From: Nioella ostreopsis
GTDB lineage: Bacteria > Pseudomonadota > Alphaproteobacteria > Rhodobacterales > Rhodobacteraceae
NCBI RefSeq assembly: GCF_004000255.1
Contig: NZ_RCIQ01000001.1
Span: 434,001 to 498,000 of the forward strand
Reading direction: 5' to 3'
DNA: 64,000 bases
The translations under genes were made by a program, and so were the position numbers. The notes under the pieces were generated by a model. It was not told the DNA's origin and did no database searches. It was given only the letters and a program-made list of their open reading frames with translations. Positions 54,236 to 61,722 of the stretch are shown here, piece after piece; position 1 is the stretch's first letter, and every line of letters starts with the position of its first letter.

Positions 54236-54252
54236 GGTTAAGCAATCGTAAA
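54236..54252 (-). promoter_or_regulatory. CtrA-like box upstream of the GNAT-like gene
   Basis: Read on the minus strand: TTTA-CGATTGC-TTAACC, one mismatch from TTAA-N7-TTAACC. The overlapping inverted repeat TAACC/GGTTA (54224-54228/54236-54240) adds symmetry. The box points away from the only nearby gene start at 54371, so its effect is uncertain. Confidence 0.4.
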
Positions 54253-54289
54253 GCGTCCGACATTTTTCACGGGATGCGCAGCTCCGGAT

Positions 54290-54303
54290 TTGCGTCAGAT
54301 CAA
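54290..54303 (+). promoter_or_regulatory. FNR/FnrL-like box upstream of the GNAT-like gene
   Basis: TTGCG-TCAG-ATCAA matches TTGAT-N4-ATCAA at eight of ten conserved positions, with a perfect right half. Its centre is about 74 bases before the ATG at 54371, which fits activation from a site near -41 if the transcript begins around 54338. Confidence 0.5.
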
Positions 54304-54370
54304 GGCGGATTTCCGGGCCGTGCGGCTAGGCTGAGGGAACACAGGCTGCAACGGACAAGGGATAGCCTCG

Positions 54371-55147
54371 ATGGCGCGGGTGCCGCGAAATGTCATAACC
54401 GTTTCCCCGCCGAACCTGGACAGAACCGGGTTTCTAAGCCTTGAGCAGGGTCTTGCCGGGCCGGATCTGCCGACCGGGCGTGACTGGCTGATTGACCGGC
54501 TGACCGAGGGACTTCAGGTGCGCATGCTGCGCCCTCCCTTGCGTGGATTCATCGAGTTCATTCCGGGGCGCGCCACATGGCGCCCGATCCGGGAGGCGGA
54601 CCAATCGGTGGTGATCGAATGTCTGCGGGTCGATGCGACAGCCGGGCGGAGCGTGGGCATCGGGGCGCTCTTGCGCGTCGCCGAGGATTGGGCGCGCTAC
54701 TATGGCTTCTCCTCGCTTTTGATGCTGCTCCGCAACACGGACGATCCGGACATGCGCGCGGAGCTGCGCCGCCAGAGCTACCAGGTGGTCGATCAGACGA
54801 TTGGCGGGATGCAGCTTTGGGGGCTGGTCCTGCAGGGGCCGGTGGCGCTGCCCTTGCTGCCGCAGGACTGGCGAAGCAGGGCAGCACAATTGGGGCCGGG
54901 GCTGGTGATCCAGACTCTGGGACATGGCGACCGCAATCGGAGCCGTGCCGAGGACCTGCTGACCCTGGGTGGCGAGGCCGGGCTCCTGTCGCGGCTGGAC
55001 CATATCCGCACGGCCGAACAGGCCCGCACGCGGCTGGCGTGCCCCGATGCCATGTCCTGTGTGGCCCTGGAGGGGGAACTGGTCGGCAACAGCGATTGGT
55101 CTGTGATGCAACTCTGGCAGGAGATCCGCCGGCGCAAGCGGCTCTAG
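54371..55147 (+). CDS. GNAT-like protein resembling YoaP-type acetyltransferases
   Basis: 258 residues. The first 110, with [33 protein letters not shown] and [17 protein letters not shown], resemble the N-terminal acetyltransferase domain of proteins usually fused to a YoaP C-terminal domain. The remaining 150 residues are not one I can name and contain no YoaP-like Cys motif. Start at the ATG 54371 with AAGGGAT upstream. Candidate CtrA and FNR sites lie in the long leader region, and the stop shares CTAG with the convergent apt stop. Function unknown. Confidence 0.7.
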   Translation: MARVPRNVITVSPPNLDRTGFLSLEQGLAGPDLPTGRDWLIDRLTEGLQVRMLRPPLRGFIEFIPGRATWRPIREADQSVVIECLRVDATAGRSVGIGALLRVAEDWARYYGFSSLLMLLRNTDDPDMRAELRRQSYQVVDQTIGGMQLWGLVLQGPVALPLLPQDWRSRAAQLGPGLVIQTLGHGDRNRSRAEDLLTLGGEAGLLSRLDHIRTAEQARTRLACPDAMSCVALEGELVGNSDWSVMQLWQEIRRRKRL

Positions 55148-55683
55148 TCGCCCTCGAAGGCGCATAGCGTATGGACGGACATGCCCATGGCCTCCAGCCG
55201 TTTGCGCCCGCCCAGATCCGGCAGGTCCACAACGAAAGCGGTGCCCACCACCTGCGCGCCCAACCGTTCGATCAGCTTGATTCCGGCCTCTGCCGTGCCG
55301 CCCGTGGCCAACAGGTCGTCGACCAGCAGCACGGTTTCCCCCGGTTGCAGGCAGTCGTCATGGATTTCGACCGTCGCGCTGGCATATTCCAGCGTGTAGT
55401 CCTGTTCGATCGTCTTGCCCGGCAGCTTGCCCTTCTTGCGGATCGGCACGAAGCCCACGGAAAGCTGATGCGCCACCGCGCCGCCCAGGATGAAACCCCG
55501 CGCCTCCAGCCCTGCCACCTTGTCGATGCGCCGCCCGACGAAGGGCGCCAGAAGTTGGTCGATAGCCAGCCGAAAGCCGCGCGGATCGAGGAACAGCGTC
55601 GTCACATCGCGGAACATGATGCCTTCATGGGGGAAGTCCGGGATCGTGCGGATATAGTCCGCGACCACCTTTTGATCGAGCAT
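55144..55683 (-). CDS. apt: Adenine phosphoribosyltransferase
   Basis: 179 residues from the ATG at 55683, the standard length. It salvages adenine to AMP with PRPP. The PRPP-binding motif is [20 protein letters not shown] (about 118-137), and [11 protein letters not shown] and [11 protein letters not shown] are also family-typical. Adenine is released by MTA phosphorylase (mtnP at 59408), so the two may work in the same salvage flow, although they are not in one operon. Confidence 0.97.
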   Translation of the reverse strand: MLDQKVVADYIRTIPDFPHEGIMFRDVTTLFLDPRGFRLAIDQLLAPFVGRRIDKVAGLEARGFILGGAVAHQLSVGFVPIRKKGKLPGKTIEQDYTLEYASATVEIHDDCLQPGETVLLVDDLLATGGTAEAGIKLIERLGAQVVGTAFVVDLPDLGGRKRLEAMGMSVHTLCAFEGD

Positions 55684-55762
55684 CTGAGCGGGCCTTTCAT
55701 GGCTAGGGGTCAGCGCGTCCCAACATAGCGGCCAGCGGGGCAGGGCGCAGCCCTTTTCGCGG

Positions 55763-56431
55763 TCACAACCGCGGGTAATGTCGCCGCAGGGCCTCGGCAT
55801 CCTGCCCGCGCAGCCAGACCACGGCATTGGAGTTCTCGTTGAAGATCGAGTCCGGGTAGGCGGGCGACTGGATGTCCGTGGGCAGGCCAAGCGACTGCAC
55901 CAGTTCTTCTAGGACCACGCTGGCGACCTCTCGCCGCTGGATGTCGCGTGAAATGGCGATTGCCGCTTCCTGGATCTCCCCGCCACGCGACCGGATCGCC
56001 ACGCGCCCGATGGACAGCTCTGAGCCGTCCAGCTCGGCGTTGCCGGTGCCCGCGATGATACCGTCTTGCGGCGTGTCCAGCAGGTAGAGCGATATGTCGG
56101 GCTCGCCCTCGTAGATGCGTTCCAGTACCAGATAGGCCCCGGCGGCGTTGATCTGCGCAATCGCCCGGTCGATGGCCTCATCCACAAGGCCGAGCTTGTA
56201 GGTCGGAAAGCCCGGGTCGATCTGCGCGATGCCCACGGTCAGCGAGACGCGCCGTTCCTCGGACCAACGGATCTCGGGCTTGCCGCAGGGGCCACCGGGT
56301 GGGGCGGCGCAGGCCACCAGCCGGTAGAAGGCTTCATCGGACAGGCGGCGCGGCACGGTGATGAACTCCTGCGCCACGGCCATGGTGGGCAGGACAATAA
56401 GGGCCGCAAGAAGGGTCAGGCGCAGGCTCAT
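55763..56431 (-). CDS. Exported DUF2927 protein
   Basis: 222 residues from the ATG at 56431 (upstream alternatives add 12 residues without a better ribosome site). Signal peptide about 1-21 ([20 protein letters not shown]). The DUF2927 domain covers most of the rest, with [21 protein letters not shown] and [24 protein letters not shown] near the end; it resembles a zincin-like fold in some members, here with [12 protein letters not shown] in the place of HExxH. Periplasmic. Function unknown. Confidence 0.85.
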   Translation of the reverse strand: MSLRLTLLAALIVLPTMAVAQEFITVPRRLSDEAFYRLVACAAPPGGPCGKPEIRWSEERRVSLTVGIAQIDPGFPTYKLGLVDEAIDRAIAQINAAGAYLVLERIYEGEPDISLYLLDTPQDGIIAGTGNAELDGSELSIGRVAIRSRGGEIQEAAIAISRDIQRREVASVVLEELVQSLGLPTDIQSPAYPDSIFNENSNAVVWLRGQDAEALRRHYPRL

Positions 56432-56521
56432 GGGCAAAGGGATGCCGCAAGTCGATCGTTCGGGCAAGCGACGCCGATACGATCTCTTTGACGCTGTTGC
56501 GGCGCGGACTCGCCCTTTTGG

Positions 56522-57151
56522 TCAGGCGGCGCGGCGCAGACTGGCGGTCAGCACGCCCATGCCGATCAGCGTCACCCCGCCCGCGCGGGTCAGCCAGGCG
56601 ATGGTGCCAGGCCGGGCGATGCGGCTGCGCAACTGATCGGCCAGCAGCGCATAGGCCAGCGCATTGAGGGCGGCCAGCGTCACGAAGGTGGCGATCAGGA
56701 TAGCGAATTGCGGGATCAACGGCTGCTCGGGGCGCAGGAACTGGGGGACGAAGGCGATGAAAAAGGCGATGGATTTCGGATTGAGCGCCGTGACCGCTGC
56801 GTTATGGCCAAAGACCCGCGCGGGCGTGATCCGGTGGGTTTCCGGCAATTCGGTCAGGGTTGCGCCCCCCGCCGAGCGGATCAGCTTGATCCCGAGCCAG
56901 ATCAGGTAGACCGCGCCCACCCATTTCAGCGCCGTGAACAGCGTGGCTGAGGCCAGCACCAGCGCACCAAGCCCCAGAAGCGAGGCCGTCATCGCGATGA
57001 AATCCCCAAGCGCCACCCCGCTGGCCGAGGCAACGGCGACCTTGCGCCCCTGGCTCAGCGCATAGGACAGCACCAGCAAGACCGTCGGGCCGGGAATGAT
57101 CAGAAGGGCGGTAGAGGCGGCGACAAAGGCCAGCCAGAGATCGAGGGACAT
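56522..57151 (-). CDS. LysE/RhtB-family amino acid exporter
   Basis: 209 residues from the ATG at 57151, the usual length. Six hydrophobic helices, with the family start LWLAFVAASTALLIIPGPTVLLVLSYAL and GVALGDFIAMTASLLGL, and NPKSIAFFIAFVPQF in the fourth segment. It exports amino acids such as homoserine, threonine or lysine from the cytoplasm; the substrate is not deducible. Transcribed alone. Confidence 0.93.
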   Translation of the reverse strand: MSLDLWLAFVAASTALLIIPGPTVLLVLSYALSQGRKVAVASASGVALGDFIAMTASLLGLGALVLASATLFTALKWVGAVYLIWLGIKLIRSAGGATLTELPETHRITPARVFGHNAAVTALNPKSIAFFIAFVPQFLRPEQPLIPQFAILIATFVTLAALNALAYALLADQLRSRIARPGTIAWLTRAGGVTLIGMGVLTASLRRAA

Positions 57152-57259
57152 GGGACAGCTCGCATTGGGGTGGTCCGGTTCAGCAATCCCCGGCCCGCTG
57201 CAAGAGTCAAGACGGGCGCCGCCATGGTCCGGCAGCGCCCGCATGGGAGGAGAGCTGGA

Positions 57260-57376
57260 TCAGCTCTTGGATTCGTTGAAATAGCGATAGAGGGATCGCG
57301 GCAGCCAGTTCAGATGCGGTTTGCGCCAGTTCATCTGGTCCTTGCACAGGATCTCTCGGGCTTGAAGAAGGTTCAT
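57260..57376 (-). CDS. Putative 38-residue peptide, divergent from an RHH gene
   Basis: Starts at the ATG 57376 with AAGGA about ten bases upstream. The peptide is rich in basic and aromatic residues, ending WLPRSLYRYFNESKS, with an internal segment MNWRKPHLNW. A well-formed promoter (TTGATT-N17-TATACA, minus strand) lies about 60 bases upstream. I recognise no family. Its amphipathic, basic nature and the link to a ribbon-helix-helix gene make it worth attention, but a chance reading cannot be excluded. Confidence 0.45.
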   Translation of the reverse strand: MNLLQAREILCKDQMNWRKPHLNWLPRSLYRYFNESKS

Positions 57377-57443
57377 AGGGACAATCCTTTTTCTTGTTAT
57401 TAACGTTTTCAGCGCGCTAAGATCGCGATGACTGCATATGCTT

Positions 57444-57472
57444 TGTATATACATTGCATAGACAAAAATCAA
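57444..57472 (-). promoter_or_regulatory. Promoter of the 38-residue peptide gene with embedded palindromes
   Basis: On the minus strand: TTGATT (57472-57467), 17-base spacer, TATACA (57449-57444). The same AT-rich stretch contains the perfect palindromes TGTATATACA and GCATATGC and a wider imperfect repeat with TATGC/GCATA arms, likely operator material for the divergent RHH protein. Confidence 0.55.
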
Positions 57473-57490
57473 GAGGGACGGTGGGGACGC

Positions 57491-57649
57491 GTGCCAAAAA
57501 ACAAAGACAAGAAGAAGGACAGTCAGTTGATCCTGCGGCTCGACAAGGATGAGCGGGATGAATTCGTCGCCCTTTGCAAAGAGATGGACACAAGCGCGGC
57601 GCGCGAAATCCGGCATTTCATCCGCCGGTTCATCAAGGACAACAGCTAG
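57491..57649 (+). CDS. Small ribbon-helix-helix (CopG/Arc-like) protein
   Basis: 52 residues from a GTG at 57491 with GTGGGG upstream. After a Lys-rich start (PKNKDKKKDSQ) the ribbon strand LILRLDKDERDEFVALC leads into two helices, MDTSAAREIRHFIRRFIKD, the classical RHH layout. The protein should bind DNA as a dimer and probably regulates the AT-rich gap shared with the 38-residue peptide gene. Antitoxin-type function is possible but no downstream toxin follows; the next gene is on the other strand. Confidence 0.72.
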   Translation: MPKNKDKKKDSQLILRLDKDERDEFVALCKEMDTSAAREIRHFIRRFIKDNS

Positions 57650-57654
57650 GTCGC

Positions 57655-58128
57655 TTACCAAAGCGCCGGGCGCGACACCATCAGCCAAAAGACCCCCGCC
57701 AACGCCGCGAAGGCGGGCCAGCCAAGCGCGAACCAGATGCGGTAGAGACGGCGTGCGTCGTCGGGCAGGGGCGCGCCCGTGGCCAGTGCCGCGCCCGCCA
57801 GGTCACGAATGCGGATTTGCAGGTGCACCACCGGCGCCCAACAGATGAACGCCAGCACGTAGAGCGCGTAGGTTGCCAACAACCAAGGCTCCACAAACGA
57901 ATAGCCGGCGATGTAGATCAGCCACAGCCCGGTCAGCGGCTGAGCGATGCCCGCTGGCGTGGTGAACAGCCAATCGGCCCAGACCACGCCGGAGGCCACG
58001 GAATGCACCGTCTCCACCTTGCCTGTCCGCATCGCCCAGACCATCTGGAACGCGGTGCCGATCCCGGTGCCGAACAGAACAGTGGATGACAGGATATGCA
58101 GCCAGAGGGCCAGAAGGTAGGGGTCCAT
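57655..58128 (-). CDS. DUF2269 membrane protein
   Basis: 157 residues from the ATG at 58128, which shares one base with the preceding stop (TGATG) and has GGAAGAA upstream. Four hydrophobic helices and the family motifs LWLHILSSTVLFGTGIGTAFQM, with a likely ligand histidine, and GIAQPLTGLWLIYIAGY. Function unknown; the topology resembles small haem-binding membrane proteins. Last gene of the mtnP operon. It converges on the RHH gene. Confidence 0.9.
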   Translation of the reverse strand: MDPYLLALWLHILSSTVLFGTGIGTAFQMVWAMRTGKVETVHSVASGVVWADWLFTTPAGIAQPLTGLWLIYIAGYSFVEPWLLATYALYVLAFICWAPVVHLQIRIRDLAGAALATGAPLPDDARRLYRIWFALGWPAFAALAGVFWLMVSRPALW

Positions 58129-59411
58129 CAGCGTTCTTCCTCCAGCACGAGGAAGAGCCAGATCAGCATCAGGATCGGCAGGTTCTTCAGCAGCCCGCCA
58201 AGCGGCAGCAGCCACAGGTCCGGCGACAGCACCGTGAAGGCCGCTGTGTAGGCCACGACCAGCCCCAGTTGCAGCCAGCCAAGCAGTTTCAGCCGCCACG
58301 CCGCCGCCAAAAGCACCGCCAACGCCAGATCCGCCACCCCGCCCGCCCGCGCCAGCACGATCAGCACCGGGTCCGACAGCATGCCCTCGGGGATCATCGG
58401 CAGGAAGCTTTGCGATGGCAGGAAGAGGCCCAACAGCCCCGAGACCAGCCAAAGCAGGATCAGCACCAGCCGAAGCGCAGGTTTCATCAGGTAGAGCCGT
58501 GCGTGCCACAGATCGGCGGTGCCAGCGGGGCGGGCGGCCATGAACCGGGAAAATCCACGCGGATGCGCGGCTTCGGGCAGGCGCTCCAGCAGCGGCGCCT
58601 CCTGCGCCTCCACACCAGTGGCCAACTGGTCCAAAGCGGTGGTGGAAATCGGCCCGAAACTCAGCACATCCCCCACCCGCGCCAGCCCGCGCGCCAGAAC
58701 CCGTGGCATCCGTAGCAGGGGCACCGGGCGCAGCCCCAGCCACCGCCGCATGGACTGCAACATTTGGGCCTGCGTCACCCGTTCCGGCCCGCCGATCTCA
58801 TGCGCGCCGGGGCCGGGGCGATCCGCCAGACAGGCCAGGATGACCTTCGCCAGATCGGTGGCATGGATCGGGTTGAACACCTGCTCGCCCTTGCCCACCA
58901 CGGGCGTCACCAGCGGCAACGCCGCCAGCCCTCGTGCCAGGGCCGAACCGCCATAGGCGCTGTCGGCCAGCACCAAACCGGGCCGCAGGTTGGTGACGCG
59001 GTGCCGGTCCGCCAGCGCCTCGCCCTGCCGCCGATAAAGCGCAAAGGGCGTCTCCGCCTCCAACCCCACGGCAGAGATCAGCAGCGCCCGGCAGCCTTCC
59101 GGCATTGCTTGATAGACGGCCTTGGGGGCCAGCACATGCACGCCCTGAAACGCGTCCTCGCTGCCGGTCAGCAACCCCGCCGCGTTTACCACATATTGGC
59201 AGCCCTTCAGATGCGGGGCCCAGAAGGCGGGGTCATGAGTTTCGGGGCGGCTCAGATCGGCGGCAATGGTCTCGAACCCCATCTGGTCGAGCGCCCGCAC
59301 CCGCCGGGCGGAGGCCAGCACTGTCCAGCCTTCGGCGCGCAGGTGAAAGGCGATGTGGCGGCCGATGAACCCATCCGCCCCCAGAAGCAGGATTTTTCGC
59401 GCGCGGCTCAC
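58128..59411 (-). CDS. SDR/NAD(P)-binding protein fused to a DoxX-like membrane domain
   Basis: 427 residues from a GTG at 59411 overlapping the mtnP stop as GTGA. Residues 1-270 form an atypical SDR/NmrA-type Rossmann domain (KILLLGADGFIGRHIAFHL, VVNAAGLLTG). The last 130 residues hold four hydrophobic helices of the DoxX type (LVLILLWLVSGLLGLFLP and following). The fusion places a NAD(P)-binding domain on the membrane face. Similar fusions occur beside DUF2269 genes. Function unknown. Confidence 0.88.
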   Translation of the reverse strand: MSRARKILLLGADGFIGRHIAFHLRAEGWTVLASARRVRALDQMGFETIAADLSRPETHDPAFWAPHLKGCQYVVNAAGLLTGSEDAFQGVHVLAPKAVYQAMPEGCRALLISAVGLEAETPFALYRRQGEALADRHRVTNLRPGLVLADSAYGGSALARGLAALPLVTPVVGKGEQVFNPIHATDLAKVILACLADRPGPGAHEIGGPERVTQAQMLQSMRRWLGLRPVPLLRMPRVLARGLARVGDVLSFGPISTTALDQLATGVEAQEAPLLERLPEAAHPRGFSRFMAARPAGTADLWHARLYLMKPALRLVLILLWLVSGLLGLFLPSQSFLPMIPEGMLSDPVLIVLARAGGVADLALAVLLAAAWRLKLLGWLQLGLVVAYTAAFTVLSPDLWLLPLGGLLKNLPILMLIWLFLVLEEER

Positions 59412-60277
59412 AGCACCCGGCCAGCGATGGCGGACAGCTTCTCCACCATCGCCGGATCGCGTTTGTCCGGCGCGGTCAGGATCGCATACTCCAATGCCCG
59501 GTCGCAGCCATGCGGGCAGAGCGTGCGGTCGGTCCCCAGAAGCGCGGGCAACCTGCCCACCAACGCCTTGGCCTTCCCGGCATTTCCCGTCAGCGTGGCG
59601 ATGATCTGGCCGATATCGACCTCTCCATGATCGGGATGCCAGCTGTCATAGTCGGTGATCATGGCGACGGAGGCATAGCAAAGCTCCGCCTCGCGGGCCA
59701 GTTTCGCCTCGGGCATGTTGGTCATGCCGATCACATCGCAGCCCCAGCTTTCTCGATACATCTTCGATTCCGCCAGGCTGCTGAATTGCGGACCTTCCAT
59801 CGCCAGATAGGTGCCGCCGTCATGCACGGTGATGCCCGCATCGATGGCCGCCGTCACGCAGGCCGCACCAAGCCGCGGGCAGGTCGGGTGCGCCACGCTG
59901 ACATGGCCCACAAGCCCCGGGCCGAAAAAGGTTTTTTCCCGCGCGAAGGTGCGGTCGATGAACTGGTCCACGACCACGAAATCACCCGGCGCCATTTCCT
60001 CGCGGAACGACCCGCAGGCGGACACGCTGATCACGTCGGTCACGCCCATGCGCTTCAGCGCGTCGATATTGGCCCGATAGGGCACGGTGGAGGGCGTATG
60101 CACATGGCCGCGCCCGTGGCGGGGCAGGAAGACCATCTTCACCCCGTCGAGCACGCCGGTCAGAAGCTGATCGGACGGCGTCCCGAAGGGGCTTTCCACC
60201 GTCACCCATTCCGCACCCTCCAGCCCCTCGATCTCGTAGACGCCCGAGCCGCCGATTACCCCGATCACCGTGTCCAT
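59408..60277 (-). CDS. mtnP: S-methyl-5'-thioadenosine phosphorylase
   Basis: 289 residues from the ATG at 60277. It splits methylthioadenosine to adenine and methylthioribose-1-phosphate. Typical segments: IGVIGGSGVYEIEGL at the start, VFLPRHGRGHVHTPSTVPYRANI with the phosphate-binding residues, YLAMEGPQFSS, and GMTNMPEAKLAREAELCYA with the purine-binding region. Its ribosome site (GGGGG) lies in the arm of a hairpin. First gene of a three-gene operon. Confidence 0.97.
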   Translation of the reverse strand: MDTVIGVIGGSGVYEIEGLEGAEWVTVESPFGTPSDQLLTGVLDGVKMVFLPRHGRGHVHTPSTVPYRANIDALKRMGVTDVISVSACGSFREEMAPGDFVVVDQFIDRTFAREKTFFGPGLVGHVSVAHPTCPRLGAACVTAAIDAGITVHDGGTYLAMEGPQFSSLAESKMYRESWGCDVIGMTNMPEAKLAREAELCYASVAMITDYDSWHPDHGEVDIGQIIATLTGNAGKAKALVGRLPALLGTDRTLCPHGCDRALEYAILTAPDKRDPAMVEKLSAIAGRVL

Positions 60278-60280
60278 GAA

Positions 60281-60308
60281 TGCCCCCGTCACTGGTCTGT
60301 CGGGGGCA
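60281..60308 (-). promoter_or_regulatory. Leader hairpin that includes the mtnP ribosome site
   Basis: TGCCCCC (60281-60287) pairs perfectly with GGGGGCA (60302-60308) over 14 bases. On the minus strand the second arm, GGGGGCA, is the likely Shine-Dalgarno just before the mtnP ATG. The hairpin may instead end the upstream SHMT-like transcript. Confidence 0.4.
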
Positions 60309-60332
60309 CCCTAGCGGCGTGGGGCTTCGGTC

Positions 60333-61649
60333 TCAATTCACGAAATGCAGCCGGTCGAAGCTTTGCCGCCAGTCCGAGACCTCAGCGGCGAGGGATGCCG
60401 GATCATTGGACCGCAATGCCCGAGAAATAAGCGCCGCCAGACGCGGCGCATCCTCTGCCGTCATGCCCCACCGGACCAGTTCCGGCGTGCCGATGCGCAG
60501 CCCGTTCATGTCGCCCTCGACCGGGGCAATCGGCAGCCCGATGCCACAGGCCAGGAACCCCGCCTGCCGCAGCGTCTTGGATGCTGCCTGCCCGCCGCCG
60601 AAGCCCTTGGCCTCGATAGCGAACTGGTGCGAGTGCGTGTAGCCGCCCGCGCCCCGGAAGACGGGCAGGCCCTCTCCTGCCAGCGCCTCGGCCAGCGCCT
60701 GCGCCATGCGGATCATCTCGCCCGCATAGGCCCGGCCATGGTCGCGCCAGTCCAGCAGGGTGACGGCCAGCGCCGCCGATTTGGCCACGTCGAAATTCGC
60801 GGTCATGCCGGGGAAGGCGATGTGATCGAGCTTTTCGGCCAGATCGGCCTCGTTCGTCACGATCAGCCCGCCCGCGGGGCCACCGAGGCTCTTGTAGGTC
60901 GACATCGTCATCAGATGCGCGCCTTCGGCCAGCGGGTCTTTCCACGCCTTGCCCGCGATGATCCCGCATTGATGGGCCGCGTCGAAAAGGAGTTTCGCGC
61001 CCACCTCGTCCGCCACCTTGCGGACCTCGGCCACCGGGTGTTCGAAGAGGTTGAGGCTCGCCCCGATCGTAATGAGCCTGGGGTTTTCCGCCAGCGCCAG
61101 TTTGCGCAAGCCGTCGACGTCCACTGTATAGCCATCCGCATGGACCGGCGCGGGCAGGATGCGCAACCCGTAGAGTCCGGCACAGCCCAGTTCATGGTGC
61201 GTGACATGGCCCCCCACGGCGGCGGGCGGGGCGATGATCGTGTCGCCCGGCTTGCAGGTCGCCATGAAGGCGTAGAGGTTGGAAATCGCGCCCGAGGGCA
61301 CCCGGATTTCGGCGTATTTCGCGTTGAAGACCTCGGCTGCAAGCTCCGCCGCGATAACTTCGATTTCCTCGATCGCCTCCAGCCCCATTTCATACTTGTC
61401 GCCGGGATAGCCAAGCGACGGGCGGCTGCCCATGCCGCTGGCCAGAAGCGCCTCGGCCTTTGGGTTCATCACGTTAGTGGCGGGGTTGAGGTTGAAGCAG
61501 TCGCGTTCATGGATGTGGCGGTTGGCCTCGGCCAGGGCCTCGATCCGGGCGCTGATTGCGCTGCTGTCTTCGGTGGCGGTGTGGGTGGCGATGCGCTGGA
61601 TCAGGTCTTCGCAGGCGTCGGGCACCCAAGCGCGGCGGGCGAGTGTCAT
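60333..61649 (-). CDS. Serine hydroxymethyltransferase-like PLP enzyme
   Basis: 438 residues from the ATG at 61649 with GAGGAGA upstream. It follows the SHMT layout: NLNPATNVMNPKAEALLASG and YPGDKYEMGLEAIEEIE at the N-terminus, FDAAHQCG (Asp 223, PLP ring) and the lysine in MSTYKSLGGPAGG (Lys 253). True SHMTs read TTHKTLRGPR there, so this is a divergent paralog; alpha-methylserine or threonine-aldolase-like activity is possible. It is divergent from a LysR gene, its likely regulator. Confidence 0.85.
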   Translation of the reverse strand: MTLARRAWVPDACEDLIQRIATHTATEDSSAISARIEALAEANRHIHERDCFNLNPATNVMNPKAEALLASGMGSRPSLGYPGDKYEMGLEAIEEIEVIAAELAAEVFNAKYAEIRVPSGAISNLYAFMATCKPGDTIIAPPAAVGGHVTHHELGCAGLYGLRILPAPVHADGYTVDVDGLRKLALAENPRLITIGASLNLFEHPVAEVRKVADEVGAKLLFDAAHQCGIIAGKAWKDPLAEGAHLMTMSTYKSLGGPAGGLIVTNEADLAEKLDHIAFPGMTANFDVAKSAALAVTLLDWRDHGRAYAGEMIRMAQALAEALAGEGLPVFRGAGGYTHSHQFAIEAKGFGGGQAASKTLRQAGFLACGIGLPIAPVEGDMNGLRIGTPELVRWGMTAEDAPRLAALISRALRSNDPASLAAEVSDWRQSFDRLHFVN

Positions 61650-61722
61650 GTGGGGTCTCCTCATCTGGTTGCGCCGATCATGCGGGCCAAGGGGGTGACA
61701 GGGCAAACCAGATTTCCTATTC

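Noticed and set aside
57491-57649. RHH gene as the antitoxin of a standard type II toxin-antitoxin operon
   Set aside because: No co-directional partner gene follows; the next gene (DUF2269) is on the opposite strand and belongs to another operon. Only the divergent 38-residue peptide could be a partner, which is not the standard layout.
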